A stretch of 64,000 bases of DNA, from positions 3,829,128-3,893,127 of the forward strand of contig JABAKD010000013.1 in NCBI GenBank assembly GCA_012845835.1. Direction: 5' to 3'. The position numbers and the translations under genes are program-made. Below the pieces are notes generated by a model that saw only the letters and a list, made by a program, of their open reading frames with translations, was not told where the DNA came from and ran no database searches. The DNA comes from Undaria pinnatifida. Its lineage: Eukaryota; Sar; Phaeophyceae; Laminariales; Alariaceae. Shown here piece after piece: positions 1 through 10,639 of the stretch. Numbering within the stretch: the stretch's first letter is position 1; each line of letters starts with the position of its first letter.

Positions 1-501
1 TCAAAGCTGCTCGTTGCCAAATTACAGGTTCATCAAGAGCGCAAGAACAAACAGAACAAGAGACGGGGTAATCGCAGCAGCTCCTATCATTATAGCATTC
101 TCCCCCCACATCACCTCCTTTGCAATTAGTTTTGGGCATCAGTGAACTGGGTCCAACGCATGCCCGTAGAGCCTTAGGTGGAGTAAGGAGCGGTAGTAGA
201 AATGAAGTGCGCTGCTCGATAACCTGTTCCTGTCCGTCGGTATATAGTGAACAATCTTCGGACCGCGTCTCCACTGTATCAGGTGTGTGAGGAATTCTAT
301 TTGTCGTTTTCAAGCAAGCCGTTGCGTTGACATATACTACTTGGCTTGATGTAAAGGAAAGCAACACCACTCAGCGATCGTCTACTACACGCTAGGGCGT
401 GTTTTCATGAGCACTACTCACTATCAGCAAGAGCACCAGACATGAACGCGTCATCTACTGGACCACAACATCTTTGACGACAGTGGGGAGAAAGCAGGGC
501 G
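1..501. other. Non-coding stretch with no recognisable feature
   Basis: I see no coding signal, RNA gene or repeat copy here. Confidence 0.4.
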
Positions 502-1115
502 AAAAATCGTACACTAGATCATATTAATGTGAAAAATAAGTAAAGGCAGATATGTAACACTGCGGTAGGCCACACTATCAACCTATCACGCATGGTATTT
601 CGTGCCTCCTGCCGATGCCATGATTGCCTGACAACCACTACCTACCGCAATATTATATGCCTAACGAAGTGAAGTCACCGCGTTCAATAGTGGTGGCATC
701 GCATGCCCACGTCACCTTGCTCGGCGTATTCTTAAGATGTATCTCTGACTTAGATTTGGCGCCCGCAGAACCCCACATCGGCACGGTAAAAATAATAATA
801 GACGTAAAATCGTATATTTAAGACTATAATAATGTGAAAAGGAGGGACAGACACATGTCCAAAACTGCGGTAAACCACACTACCAACTTATTGCGTAGGG
901 TATTCCGTACATACTGTCTGCATGATCGCCTCCCAACCTATGCCAAGCAAAGCATGACTAACGAAGTAACGTAATTGAGCGCGTGTACACTAAGCGTTCC
1001 TTTCAAACCGCTAACGATTAGCTTTTTTCCCTCTCGTGCTCAAAGGCGGTGACATTGCATGACCACATCACCTCGCCTGTTGTAACTGCCAATATGTATC
1101 GCTCCCTTCTTATAC
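502..1115. repeat. Diverged tandem duplication, unit about 304 bp
   Basis: Two successive copies start near 502 and 806. Both open with an AAATCGTA word followed by AATGTGAAAA. Both then share a CTGCGGTA-CCACACTA word, a GTATTTCGTGC / GTATTCCGTAC word and, near the end, a GCATG-CCACGTCACCT type word followed by TATGTATC. The copies differ by many substitutions and small indels. No coding function is apparent. Confidence 0.6.
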
Positions 1116-1309
1116 ATAGCGATGTCAGAAAATAATGAAAACCACATGATCGTACCTATCGATTGGAATATTATATATTTTGATCCATGTACAACAGCAA
1201 ATTATGAAGCTTTTATAACACGTTGTTTACTACACTTAAAAACTGGGTTGAATACTACATGTGACATAAAAAACTTCTGGAATATTAAACATTCCAGGCG
1301 GGCGATATA

Positions 1310-1880
1310 AAGGGGTTTCTTCTTGCTGCAACCGTCAGATTCGTCCCCTCTAAGGGTTTATAGTTTCCGCGCACATATTGAAGTGTCCCCCCCCCCCCCC
1401 CCCCCCCGCGGATCCCTCTTGTTCAAACGCCCCACCTGAAATCGAAACATACCAGAGTGGTAAACACTACCACCCAGCTGATATCAGCTCATTGTCCTTC
1501 TATCCACCCATGCCGTAGCTCCAACTCATCTCCGCCCTTCTTTTCACCCCCTCCCCCTTTCGTTACCCGACCAGCCCGTTCAAACGCCCCACTTACGATC
1601 GAAATCGGTTAGAGTAATAAACACTTCTGCGCAATTGATATCACGTCATTATCTTTCTAACCATCCATGACGTAGCTTTCATTCATCCCCCCCCCCCCCT
1701 TCCAACGCCCCCTATTTCGCCAAACGCGGCACGATCGCCTAAACCCAGCACTGCGCGTGTAGCAAGCCCCTACGTACATGCTTAATACGCGCGATCGGAG
1801 TATCAGAAACAATGTTGCCAAGAAGATGAGTTTCGACCAAATCCTTGATCTCATAGCTGGAATGTATTTAAACATTACAT
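1310..1880 (+). repeat. C-rich interspersed element, copy 1 (partial)
   Basis: Contains the family word CCGTCAGATTCGTCCCCTC, a CGCGCACA word, several long poly-C tracts, a 'TCAAACGCCCCAC' module and the 3' word ATGAGTTTCGACCAAATCC with ATG at 1826. It ends around GATCTCATAGCTGGAATG. Compared with fuller copies it lacks most of the CCCTGTTGACCCTGATAGC block. Confidence 0.65.
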
Positions 1881-1904
1881 GTGACGACTGATTCTACGAT
1901 ATCC

Positions 1905-2150
1905 TCCCCCCCCCCCTCCAACACCAACGATTTCTGGAACGAATGTTTGGCGGCTGCTCAACACGAAGAAAGATGCTACTAAATTCATACTTCCATATAT
2001 TTTCTGGTTCGGAAAAGATTATCGATCGATGACGTCGGGGTGGCCAGGAGCACCGTATTTCAGGAGATACGGATGTGGGTTGGTTTCAAAACCGACGATT
2101 TCTTTAAAGAAAAGATGTGGAGGCTACCGTAGAACGACTCTGACATAAAC
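1905..2150. repeat. Short dispersed repeat shared with 35,998-36,185
   Basis: Both places start with CCCCCCTCC-AACACC/AACCAGCGATTT. They then share GACGTCGGGGT, a CACCGTATTT/ACCGAATTTTCAAGAGGTACGG segment, GGTTTCA-AACCG-CGAT and a GGGGCTAC / GGAGGCTAC word. Divergence is high. Function unknown. Confidence 0.45.
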
Positions 2151-2154
2151 CTCT

Positions 2155-2845
2155 TCACCCCCCTCCCCCCCCCCCCCCGATCCTTGCTCTCCCTTGCTCA
2201 AACGCCCCACCTATTATCGAAATCCGCCAGAGTAATAAACACTCCCACGCCCTGGATATCACCTCATTATCGTTTTAGAGCCGTCCATGCCGCTGCTGCA
2301 ATTCCCACCCCCCCCCCAGCCTCCAGCGCCGCCTCCCTCCCAACCACCCGCACCATCGCCAAGACCTAGCACCACGTGTATAGTAAACCCCTACATTTAT
2401 TCGACCTAAAGCTCTCCCCCCCCCTCCCCCACAAGAACGACTTATAGTTTCCACGCACAAATTGAGCCGCCCCGCCCTCCCCCCCCCCGCCCCTCTTTTG
2501 ATCAAAATCAGGCCCCCACGTGCTTAAAAACTCCGCCCTCCCCTCACTGGTTATTCGACTTACAAGATTCACTTGATAAAGTGATGCATTTCCTTCCACG
2601 GCTGTCAGATTTTGTCCCCCTCAGAAGCGGGTTTTAAAGTTTCCGCGCACAGACTGACTAACATCACCCTGTTGACCCTGATAGCTACACTGTAGTTCCA
2701 AGGGGAGTCGCCGACCTATATCCTTAATGAGGACACACAACCCGTGATACGCGCGATCGGAGTATCACACACAGCTTGCAAAGATGAGTTTCGACAAAAT
2801 TTCGATCTCACAGCTGGAGTGAATTTTAATTTTTTTTATTATATT
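2155..2845 (+). repeat. C-rich interspersed element, copy 2
   Basis: A near full-length copy. It has a poly-C start, the module beginning GCTCAAACGCCCCACCTA, an internal poly-C, the CATCGCCAAGACCTAGCACC module, poly-C, the TTTTGATCAAAATCAGGCC module, then the conserved 3' block from CTGTCAGATTTTGTCCCCC (about 2608) to CACAGCTGGAGTGAATTTTA. ATG of the conserved 3' frame lies at 2784, but one base is missing after it. The copy abuts the broken RT domain of the copia element. Confidence 0.75.
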
Positions 2846-2849
2846 TACA

Positions 2850-3276
2850 TATTTTGTTTTTCTCCACTATAATGGTTGATGTTTGCCCCGCAAGAAACAG
2901 TCAAGGTTTGACTGAACAAAAGTCTGCTCTCTGCATCGAAATGACAAAGATCCAAATCCAACTCGCAAGCAATGGCACCCAACAAGCGGATGCAGGACGC
3001 CGTAGGTGTCGGGGGAAGTGTCTCAAAAAAATCGATACCATCACGCTGCCCGCAACCCCTCGCTACCAACCTCGCCTTGGCCCTGGTCGCAAAGCTAATC
3101 TCATTCGATTTCCAACCGTACACCCACTTCGCCGAAAGATCATTCAGGCCTTTTGGTTGGTAAATCGCACCGAAAGTACCCGCGTTCTCCAGGCCATCGT
3201 ACTTTTTTTCCATGTCCTGAATCCAGAGATCAGAATATTCGTCGGTGAGCGCTTCCGAACACGAGCTCGGCGTCAA
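2850..3276 (-). pseudogene. Copia reverse transcriptase, N-terminal fragment
   Basis: The frame contains the family landmarks of copia RT: a WVYGWK segment, then RAKARLVARGCGQRDGIDF followed by ETLPP, then a conserved-type DLDLCHFDAES region where the first catalytic aspartate of RT lies. After that the frame is shifted by a small indel and the sequence ends without the YxDD motif. Residue landmarks are seen directly; the assignment follows from Ty1/copia RT conservation. The fragment is about 140 residues, roughly half a normal RT domain, and cannot encode an active enzyme. Confidence 0.85.
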
Positions 3277-3599
3277 GAGCTATCTCACCGGGCGCGAGGG
3301 TAGAGGAGGGTTCTTGTGAGGTCGGGCCTGATGGTACAGTACCCTCCCGCGCCGCCATCAAAGACAATAGTCCATGTTGCATACCCCCCCTGATTGCGCG
3401 CGGTTTGCCCGCTGGTGCGTCCTAGTTGAGCTACGCCGTCATTTACATTCTGCGGTCTGTAAATTCCTGCCTGGTTGCGAGCAGTCTGCGCCCACGTGTG
3501 CCCCGGCGTTTGTGGCTCGCCGCAATCACGAGATCCTGAGAAATAGTCCATCAGTCCTCGGGGGAGTTGATGACTAAGAGTCCGGTGCTGGTGCTTTTC

Positions 3600-3935
3600 C
3601 TGGTGTGACAGCGGCGACGACTGTGGTTGCGTCGGCTGTGCCAGGCCTGGTGACGCCTTTGACGGCACCAGCGACGGAAGTGCTGGCCCCGGTGACGCCC
3701 TTGATGTCCACATCTTTAAAGGCTGTGCCGACTACGGTGACTCCCTTGACGGCACCCCTGACGGCTGTGACGGCGCCGGTGACGTCCTCGACGTCCACAA
3801 TGGCGGCGGCTGTGCCGACTCCGGTGACGCCATTGACGGAACCGGTGACGGTTGTGACGGCACAGATGACGGTTGTGACGTCACCTGTGACGCCCTTGGC
3901 GTGAAGAGTGACGTTTTCACCGTCTCCAGTGACGT
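3600..3935. repeat. Degenerate minisatellite in copia polyprotein linker
   Basis: Short degenerate units of the type GGTGACGCC / GGCTGTGACGGC are repeated about twenty times. On the minus strand they encode a Pro/Ser/Val/Thr-rich linker (SQPSPVPS type) between the end of integrase and RT. Expansion and indels here probably contributed to the loss of frame between the two domains. Confidence 0.7.
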
Positions 3936-5514
3936 CCTTGACGGCATCGGTGCCGGCTCACACCATACCTCCCCGTTTTCCGACGGCATCCGCGCCTCTG
4001 ACAAACTCGGCCCAGGTGATGAGGTGTCCTTGCCCCATGCCGCCGCCAGCAACCCAGCAAAGGCTTCCCGCGGATGCTCCCAAGTAACATCGCAAGGGTA
4101 CGACCGGCGGCCGGACATGAGCAACACCTTGCAAAAGTCCCTCATGTGGTTGCTGCCGCTGTTCAAGAACAAGCACACCTGTGCCTTCGGCTCAGATTTC
4201 AGCGCTCGCTTCACATGGTGAAAGCCAGGCTCGAGAAATGGGAGCAGTCGCGAGAACGGTGCCCTACCGTACACATTTTGGTAAGGCGACAACATGTCCG
4301 GCTTTTCGCTCACGCTCGCCGACACATTGATGGCATCACTCGCGTGCACGCACCCTTCCGCCCATAGAGGCCATGTCCGCGGCAAAGGCACGCCGCCGAA
4401 CAGGTGGGGAGCCTCCAGGCAGGATTAAATCGCGGCCTCTAAAGCTAGCGCAATCCTGCGTTCGACCACGCCGTCGTACTTCGGAGAGTCTTCTGGCGTG
4501 TATTCTCGGCGGATACAGTGGTCCAACAGCGTCACGAACTCGCTCTTGGTGCATTCCGTACAGTTGTCCGAGTGTATGCACGCCACAATAGATGGGGTGC
4601 CCTGTACCCGAATGTCAGCCAGAAAAACAGCGAAAACAGCGGGCACGTCAGACTTCTCCTTGCTGACGTAAGTCCATCCGAACCAGGAAAAATCGTCCGC
4701 AATCATCAATAGGTAGTGGTAACCACCAGACGACGCGGGGCGTTCTCCGGACAGGTCTTCAAACAGACGCTCAAAGGGTTTGTTTGCGCGACTGTTGGAA
4801 GATCTCGGGACAGGCATCCTCCTCCCCTTGACTTCGGAACACCCAGCACAAGGGACCAACTCTCCTACCACTGGTACATCATGTTGACGCGCCGACTCGC
4901 GTAGGGTTGCAGCATGCGGGGGGGCTAGCGCAACGTGCAGATCGTTTATATCGATCCGTTGCTGCTCGCCGGGGACCAATACTGCGTTAGCCATAGGGGG
5001 GTAGGATATCCTAGTTGCAGAGCAGTATGAGCCAGTCTCTTTGCGCACGAACGAAACACTCCCCCCAAGCATGTGAACCCCCTTGTTGTCCATGGTCACA
5101 CGGCACTTTGACATCACCGCGAGCAATGAGAACAAGTTGAACTGGACTCCAGGCACGTATACGACGCTCGTCAGTCGTACATGCGTGTCACCACCCTGGC
5201 AGTGCATCAGCAGAGACAGCTTGCCAAAGCACTCGACGCCCATCAACGTCATGTCATCTTTAACTAACCTCTCCTTACCCCTTCGGGGGGGGGGTACAGT
5301 CAAACGTCCCAGTGGGGTCCCCCGTGACGTGATATGAAGAACTACGGTCGGCAAACCACCCATCTCTACCGCTACCCCCAGAAAGTTCACGAGGCGTCTC
5401 CTTCATTTCGGAGGGGAAATGGATTGGTTTAGCAGTTTGCGCGGTGAGAACGTGTAGGTCATCAGACGAGCTACTGCTATGCGTGGATTCCGCTGCCCCT
5501 AGAGAGTCATACAT
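3732..5514 (-). pseudogene. Copia protease-integrase region, frameshifted
   Basis: The protease N-terminus (5,514-5,275) has WFADRSSSYHVTGD where copia elements have a D-S/T-G-A-S type active site, so the catalytic motif is degenerate. A frameshift coincides with a poly-G/C run near 5,285-5,293. The next frame (5,390-4,425) carries a pre-integrase region (VYVPGVQFNLFSL) and the integrase core: an aspartate in DLSGERP, then HSDN, then YDGVVERR with the glutamate. The third frame (4,391-3,732) continues with SPYQNVYGRAPF, PFLEPG and CDVTWEHP, typical of the copia integrase C-terminal part. The D, D and E positions are present, but three frames are needed to read the region, so it is a pseudogene. 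Confidence 0.85.
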
Positions 5515-5575
5515 GGAGTAGACGGTCGAGGACGCGTATGGTGTTGCTGCTGCGGCAACGTACTGCGGAGCATAG

Positions 5576-7014
5576 CTAGTCGGATGTAGCCACCAGCTCC
5601 ATAGGGCTCATGGTATTCTCCGGCCTGAAAATTTCCGTCGTATGATGCTGGGGGGGGTTAAACGATGCAGCGTGCGCGCCAAAATAACCTGAGCTAGGTG
5701 GGTAATTTAGGGTGACGTGTGCGTGTGCGTGCGTAGTGCACTGAGCGACATGATGCCCCGGCTGCTGACACTTGAAGCATAGCCGGGGAGCTGTCGGGGT
5801 TCCTCTACGTGGTGGTCCCGATCCTGCCGGTGGCGGGGGTCTCGGTGGAGGCGCACCAGGCGGAGGTTGAACTGGGACATATCCCATCGGGGCTACATGA
5901 CCAGCATTACCAAAAGGGGCCAACCTTGAGTCATCGCAACGCCACTGCCAATGTACCGGGTCTAAACGGTACGTTGGGCCCATTACACCGCCACCACAGC
6001 TTTGGTGCTGCCGCTGCTGCTGCTGCTGCTGGTGCGGCGGCTGCGACTGCTCGTGCTGCTGTTGCGACAGCTGCTGTTTTTACTGTCTTTGCCTATTTTT
6101 CTGTTTTTCTTTCGTGTCCCTCCCCATCCGGTTTCTCACTGCGCTGACTGATTGAGCACTGCCGGCTTAGAGAGCATGTGAGTCATCTTTCTTCGTCTGA
6201 CCCTTACCCCTTCCAACATTCTGCTTGAGCGACATGTACGCGTGTTTCTATTTCCCTGTTGGAAAGAGTCAGGCCAGGGCTGGGCAACAGGATGTTCTTC
6301 TTCACATCGTAAGACGCTGACAGGTTCTGGATTACATTCATCTTGACGTCGTTATCATCCTTTGTTCCTCATAGCACTGCAAGCTTTTGCACTGTCTTGT
6401 CGATACGGCTCAGTATTCTACAGGGTCTTCACCCTCTAGACCATTGAGATGAAGTCGGACTCTTGCGATACCCTTCGTTTTTCCAATATTGTCTCCGGAG
6501 CATAAAAATCAGTCATGACCTTCCATGCTCCGCTAAGCGATTTGGTCTCTAGCATCCGGGTTAAACACGGAGGGTTAGAGTCCAAAGCTTCAAGCAAGAA
6601 CTCCCAAGCCATTCTAGCATCAACGATTGTCGAAGCCGAGTGCCTCAACAGCATGTCCTGATTAGCGAGGGAGTCATCCGCTACTCTTATAGCGTTGAGT
6701 GTCTTTCCTTAGGCATCTCTACATTCTTTTACACTCGTAAACGATGTGAATTTCTCCCTCCAGAGGGGCCACGTTTCACTCTTACTATTAAACTTGGGGG
6801 GACGGTTGCTACCTAAACACCCGCCCGGATGGGCTAGGCCTTGCACAACAGGCGCAAGCGACGAGGAAGAAGCTGGAGCCTCGCGTGCCTCAGCTCCCAG
6901 TGTGGTTTCTTCCAGGACAACCACTCCCCTCTGGAAGTCTGCCAGCTGCTCCAAAATGGCGGATGTAATCCCGCCGCTGCTCCGTTGGGCTTCACTCGAG
7001 TCGGTTTCCCCCAT
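5576..7014 (-). pseudogene. Copia gag with CCHC zinc knuckle
   Basis: Three open pieces (7,014-6,709; 6,654-6,436; 5,983-5,576) read as a gag polyprotein. The last has CFKCQQPGHHVAQC, a C-x2-C-x4-H-x4-C knuckle that binds nucleic acid in retrotransposon capsids. Between them a Gln-rich run encoded by CAG repeats (about 6,000-6,080) carries an in-frame stop. The first ATG lies only about 10 bp inside the LTR end, leaving no normal leader or primer-binding site. Either the LTR boundary or the start is therefore misplaced. Confidence 0.75.
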
Positions 7015-7023
7015 GAACCCGGT

Positions 7024-7413
7024 TGATATCTCAAGCTAGCTCTCTTCCGCAGAAAAGCTCACGTCACTCAACACCCTTTGCTTCTAACAGGGATGGTACC
7101 GCGTACGGTACGCGATTTTTATCGTGTTTTTTTATCCCTACAAAGCGTAGAAGACTTACCCGTTGAGCTAACAATAGTGGGGTGGTATAGTCACCGGTTT
7201 AAGATAAGCAAATGACGTACACAAATATATGTTTAGTTGCTCCTAGCCAAGGCGCAGCGTGGAGTGCGCTCGCCAGGAAGAAAAGGCCGGTAAATAGGCG
7301 GAGTACTTTAAACATCCCGATATCCCGTTATAATGTAGCCAACCTATCACTAGAAACCCCTACAATACCCAACCGTCATCATATCCGCATCATGTCCAAG
7401 CATACAATCAACA
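7024..7413 (-). repeat. Copia LTR, copy A (5' LTR of the minus-strand element)
   Basis: On the minus strand it starts TGTTGATTGTATGCTTGG and ends near GAGATATCA. It matches plus-strand copies at 14,145-14,557 and 21,117-22,015 through several blocks: GGGGTTTC-AGTGATA, GCGCCTTGGCTAGGAGCAAC, CCACTATTGT-AGCTCA-CGGGTAAG, CAAAGGGTGTTGAGTGACGT. Start TG and the TGTT/AACA-type ends fit an LTR. Confidence 0.75.
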
Positions 7414-7919
7414 GCCCTCGAAAAGCCCGCCTTGGGCTACCCACCACAAAGTTGGCTCAGACCGAGTAGCTTTGATTTACATAGCTGTCCGTACGTAGGG
7501 CAATGGTCAAGTTCAACACGTCTCGGTCATTTTCGCCACGACGAAAGATCTACCACGTTTACTGACCGTGAACAACGGTTCTTCACCAGCCGCGTCATCA
7601 TCAACGCATCTCCAAGCAAACCACGCACCACCGTCACACCTCCAATTATTTGCGCATGCACCTTGCCGAAAACCCAGACCACATAAGGAATGTGCATTCC
7701 AGTACAATAGCCATCCCTGTAAAACGGAAGAATCAACCCCAGACATGCTCTGTCCACACACAGCCTCGGCGATGAACCACCAGCTGTCGCTGCGTCAGGC
7801 ACTATCAGTGCCCTGCGCAGGGATTCCGAGTCAGAAAAACAAGTTGATATTCAAAATTCATATAAAACCGAAAATCAGTGATTCAGAATCTGGGATCCCC
7901 TCCCAAAACCCCTATATGA
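7414..7919. other. Unassigned stretch between LTR and gypsy remnant
   Basis: No domain recognised in any frame. It could hold a decayed 3' LTR of the gypsy-like remnant, but only one copy is visible, so this cannot be shown. Confidence 0.3.
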
Positions 7920-8090
7920 TCAAAAACACAGCCCATACCGCTGTACGAGTCCCCCCTTCTCATCCATCTTCAGCAGCGGCGCCTTGCGCTCTAGACGCAG
8001 CACGGCCGTCGCGCCATCAAACACGCGCGACACCGACTCGCAGGTGCTCTCCGCCTCCTACGGCCCCTCCCAGGCCACCTTGACGACAAA
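7920..8090 (-). pseudogene. Chromodomain end of a Ty3/gypsy polyprotein
   Basis: On the minus strand the frame reads DDEFVVKVAWEGP, then an in-frame TAG, then EAESTCESVSRVF and DGATAVLRLE before a TGA at 7,920-7,922. The pattern E-F-x-V-K-x-x-W-E-G followed by E-x-x-S/T-x-E-P/S is that of a chromodomain as found at the C-terminus of chromoviral integrases and related polyproteins. One cysteine stands where a tryptophan is usual (STC for STW). The TAG shows it is dead. Confidence 0.55.
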
Positions 8091-8100
8091 CTCGTCGTCA

Positions 8101-8403
8101 CTACAGAGCAGCAGTCGGGGCAGCACTCTGCCGCACTCCACCGCGCAGGCGATTACGTTTAGGTGGGGGCTTCGCCTGCACCACCCTTGCCCATGAATGA
8201 AACCGGATCGCCCCAGGCTTTCTGCGTGCATGTGGGTCACCCGACAACGCCCGACATAGCACTTCAAGGTGCGTGCGAAAAACGATATCGCGCAGCATCT
8301 TGGCACATTCCGGCGGGGAGCCATGGTTAACAGCGTTATCGACAGCAGTCTTCAACACGCCCGCACGATCCCGCATTTCCACCTCGGAATCCTGGAATAT
8401 CAT
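8101..8403 (-). pseudogene. Gypsy polyprotein linker between protease and RT
   Basis: A 100-residue frame with SGDPHARRKPGAIRF and ARVVQAKPPP. It resembles the segment that precedes the RT domain in oomycete and algal gypsy polyproteins (short 'DPPA-P-V-KPGA-V-' motifs). RT itself does not follow; the sequence passes almost directly into the chromodomain. This indicates an internal deletion of RT, RNase H and integrase. Confidence 0.5.
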
Positions 8404-8433
8404 GGGTCGTTGAAATGGCAGCGTCAGCGCGAC

Positions 8434-9075
8434 CTAATCGTCCACGTCGGATAGCGCGTCACCCCCCGGAACGAACGCTGTGACAGCCATCGCCGCTCGC
8501 AGCACAGCACCATTGTTGGGCTTGTCCACAGAACGAGCTGTAAGCTCCATCCCAGCACCGTCTTGACGCCCTTGAGCCTTCAGTACAGAGGCCTTGAGCT
8601 GCGCCATGACGTCGATGCCGAGTTTCTCTCTCAGCGTCTTCTGTCCGATGATAGCCACGTTGCCTCTGTCAGGGAGCACGATAAACAGCATGGTAAACCG
8701 GACTGGACCCCATGGAGTTTCGATCGTTAAGTAGAGCGGGCACAATTGCGTCTCAATATCACAAACCTGGCCCAACCACGTCACCACACGCGCATGCCCA
8801 ACAAACGCCCGCGTTAACCGGGTTAGGGTCATCGCCGGCTGTCCCTGCAGGGCCTCTACCAGCCACTCCGATATTGATGTTATGCCTGGAACAGAATTAG
8901 TCAGCAACTTAACCTCAGCACCCGTGGAAGCACTGGAAGCGGCGAGACGCCCTGCGACATGCTGCGTCAGGGCCTCCAAGTGCGATTCGGTCTCCACCGT
9001 ATCCACGCTCGTATCACCACTTCCACTCGGCTGTAAAACTGAGACACGCGTACAAAACGGTGCTGGTATCACCAC
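8434..9075 (-). pseudogene. Retropepsin-like region of gypsy polyprotein
   Basis: A 213-residue open frame. The part TIETPWGPVRF, then LFIVLPDRGNVAIIGQ and LREKLGIDV follows the retropepsin-like fold pattern seen in gypsy elements (a strand after the active site, then the 'hydrophobic-hydrophobic-G-x-x-x-L' motif before the fold ends). The usual D-S/T-G catalytic triplet is not obvious upstream, so catalytic competence is doubtful. It sits in order after gag-like frames and before the linker, all on the minus strand. Confidence 0.55.
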
Positions 9076-9249
9076 ATGACTGCTTCGACGCAGGTGCCGG
9101 CAGCTTCACTGGAACGGAGTGAAGAACTGGCGCTGCATTCTGTGGCCCAGCGCTCTGAGACACCTGGTGCTGCACCGTCTCGGTGGGCCCATAATCCACT
9201 GGCCCCATCGCTTCCCGCGGCACGCGAATGTACACTTACTATAGCTATG

Positions 9250-9860
9250 TCACGCGAATGTACACGTAGTCCGCTTGGTCCCCGCAGCGGCCATCGACCT
9301 AGAGTCACACCGTTTGGCCGTTTGCCGACGTTCAGCATCATTGGCCTCAATCACAGTTCCATCCCGTTGCTTCTTGGCAACAATGTTGAACAACGCGTCA
9401 GGGTCATGCGTTACGAGATCGAAACGCATCTTTTCTTCCACCTTGCGGCGGAACTCGAGTGACTCAATTGCCGCCGCTATTGCCTCAACCAGCACCTTGC
9501 CATGCTTGAGCGTGCCGGCCGTCGGGCCGCACCACCTCCGTGAGCCCGCTGTCAGCAATGTATTTCCGAAACGCACGTTTTGGCATAAACACCCTGCTAT
9601 TTACCGGCACGCTACCATCCATTTTCAGAACACGGAATATCTGGCGGCAAAAATCCTCATCACTCGTCTGCTGCATATCAACGGCAGCAAACTTTTTGAG
9701 CCCTTGCATTAGCTCCTCCTCGAAGAAGTCAACCCAGGGCTTGTCATCGTAGAACTAGTCAGCCATCGTCTTTTGGGTCGCCGAATCTACCAGCTCTCGC
9801 ATCCTCGCGAGTACCCGGTCTCCTCTATCTTGGTTTGTGATATGCATCTGCTGCTCATGC
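9250..9860 (-). pseudogene. Gag-like coding remnant of gypsy element
   Basis: Overlapping minus-strand frames (9,860-9,485 and 9,576-9,250) give a charged, helical protein, for example RVLARMRELVDSATQKTMAD followed by a stop near 9,755, then DKPWVDFFEEELMQGLKKF, and later EEKMRFDLVTHDPDALFNI. Helical composition and its position upstream of the protease suggest capsid. No zinc knuckle is visible. Stop and frameshift show decay. Confidence 0.45.
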
Positions 9861-10464
9861 TTGGAGTAAGCAACAAGGAATTCCCCGCCCATTTTCAAAG
9901 GTAAAAACATCACCACCCAACCTAGGCGGTCAATCTCCCCCGATCGTCACCTTGATTTCCGGCTTCAGCCGGCCGCCGGGTCAGCCTCCACCTCTCGGGT
10001 TACCCCAGCTTGCAGAATATACTCCGCCAGCGCCCTGCGACCGTACTCCCCTCGCTGCTGTAAGTTCTTCCATTGCGTTCGGCTGGTGTCCCACACCAGC
10101 ACGCAAATCACTGCTTTACGGCCTCCGAAAAGCAAATTGGTCACGTTTAGGGCAGTAAGCAGAACTTGCCCAATTCAATTGAATTGTACTGACTCGCGCG
10201 ACCGCAGGCCCGATGGTATCAGCTCCGAGGACTTCCCCTCGTTGGCCCAGAGTGCGTTTGTCCACAATGCAATAGTTCGCTCGTTATCGCACGGGGAAGT
10301 GACATGCCATCGGCCATGGACCTTCCCGTTTGTATCTCAAAATCTCAAGAGCTCACAAAGAAACGCCAATAATGACAATTGAACTATCTGACAAAATGCA
10401 TCCAACAATTTTATGTAAGGTAAAATGCCCGACAATTGATACGCCCACAGCACAACAAATATCT

Positions 10465-10630
10465 GTGGATTGCACCATCATCATGGTTGACAATGGATGG
10501 TGCTATCGCTAGCCATGGATGATGCCATAGTAGAACATTGCTGGGGCTCATGGGTTGCACCATAGTTAGCCATGGAAGGCGCCATGGTTAACCATTGATA
10601 TGGTGCCATAGCAAGTGTCACGGGCTGTTT
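10465..10630. repeat. Degenerate array of CCATGG-centred palindromic words
   Basis: Repeated words include GCCATGG, CCATGGATG, GGTGCCATAG and CCATGGTTAACC within about 165 bp. The words are self-complementary or nearly so. This is the smallest and most decayed of three such arrays in the window. Confidence 0.55.
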
Positions 10631-10639
10631 CACCGTTTT

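Larger units (their letters stand above)
2850..7413 (-). mobile_element. Ty1/copia LTR retrotransposon, degraded and 3'-truncated
   Basis: Reading on the minus strand from 7,413: LTR, gag with zinc knuckle, protease, integrase and the N-terminal part of reverse transcriptase. This is the Ty1/copia domain order (PR-IN-RT). Several frames are broken. RNase H, the YxDD part of RT and the 3' LTR are absent, and a C-rich element begins immediately at the break (about 2,845). A second LTR in minus orientation was not found between 1 and 2,850, so this is a truncation and not a simple insertion into a complete element. Confidence 0.85.

Noticed and set aside
1-2850. Missing 3' half of the copia element beyond the C-rich copy
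   Set aside because: No RT C-terminal, RNase H or LTR sequence found on the minus strand in this interval.
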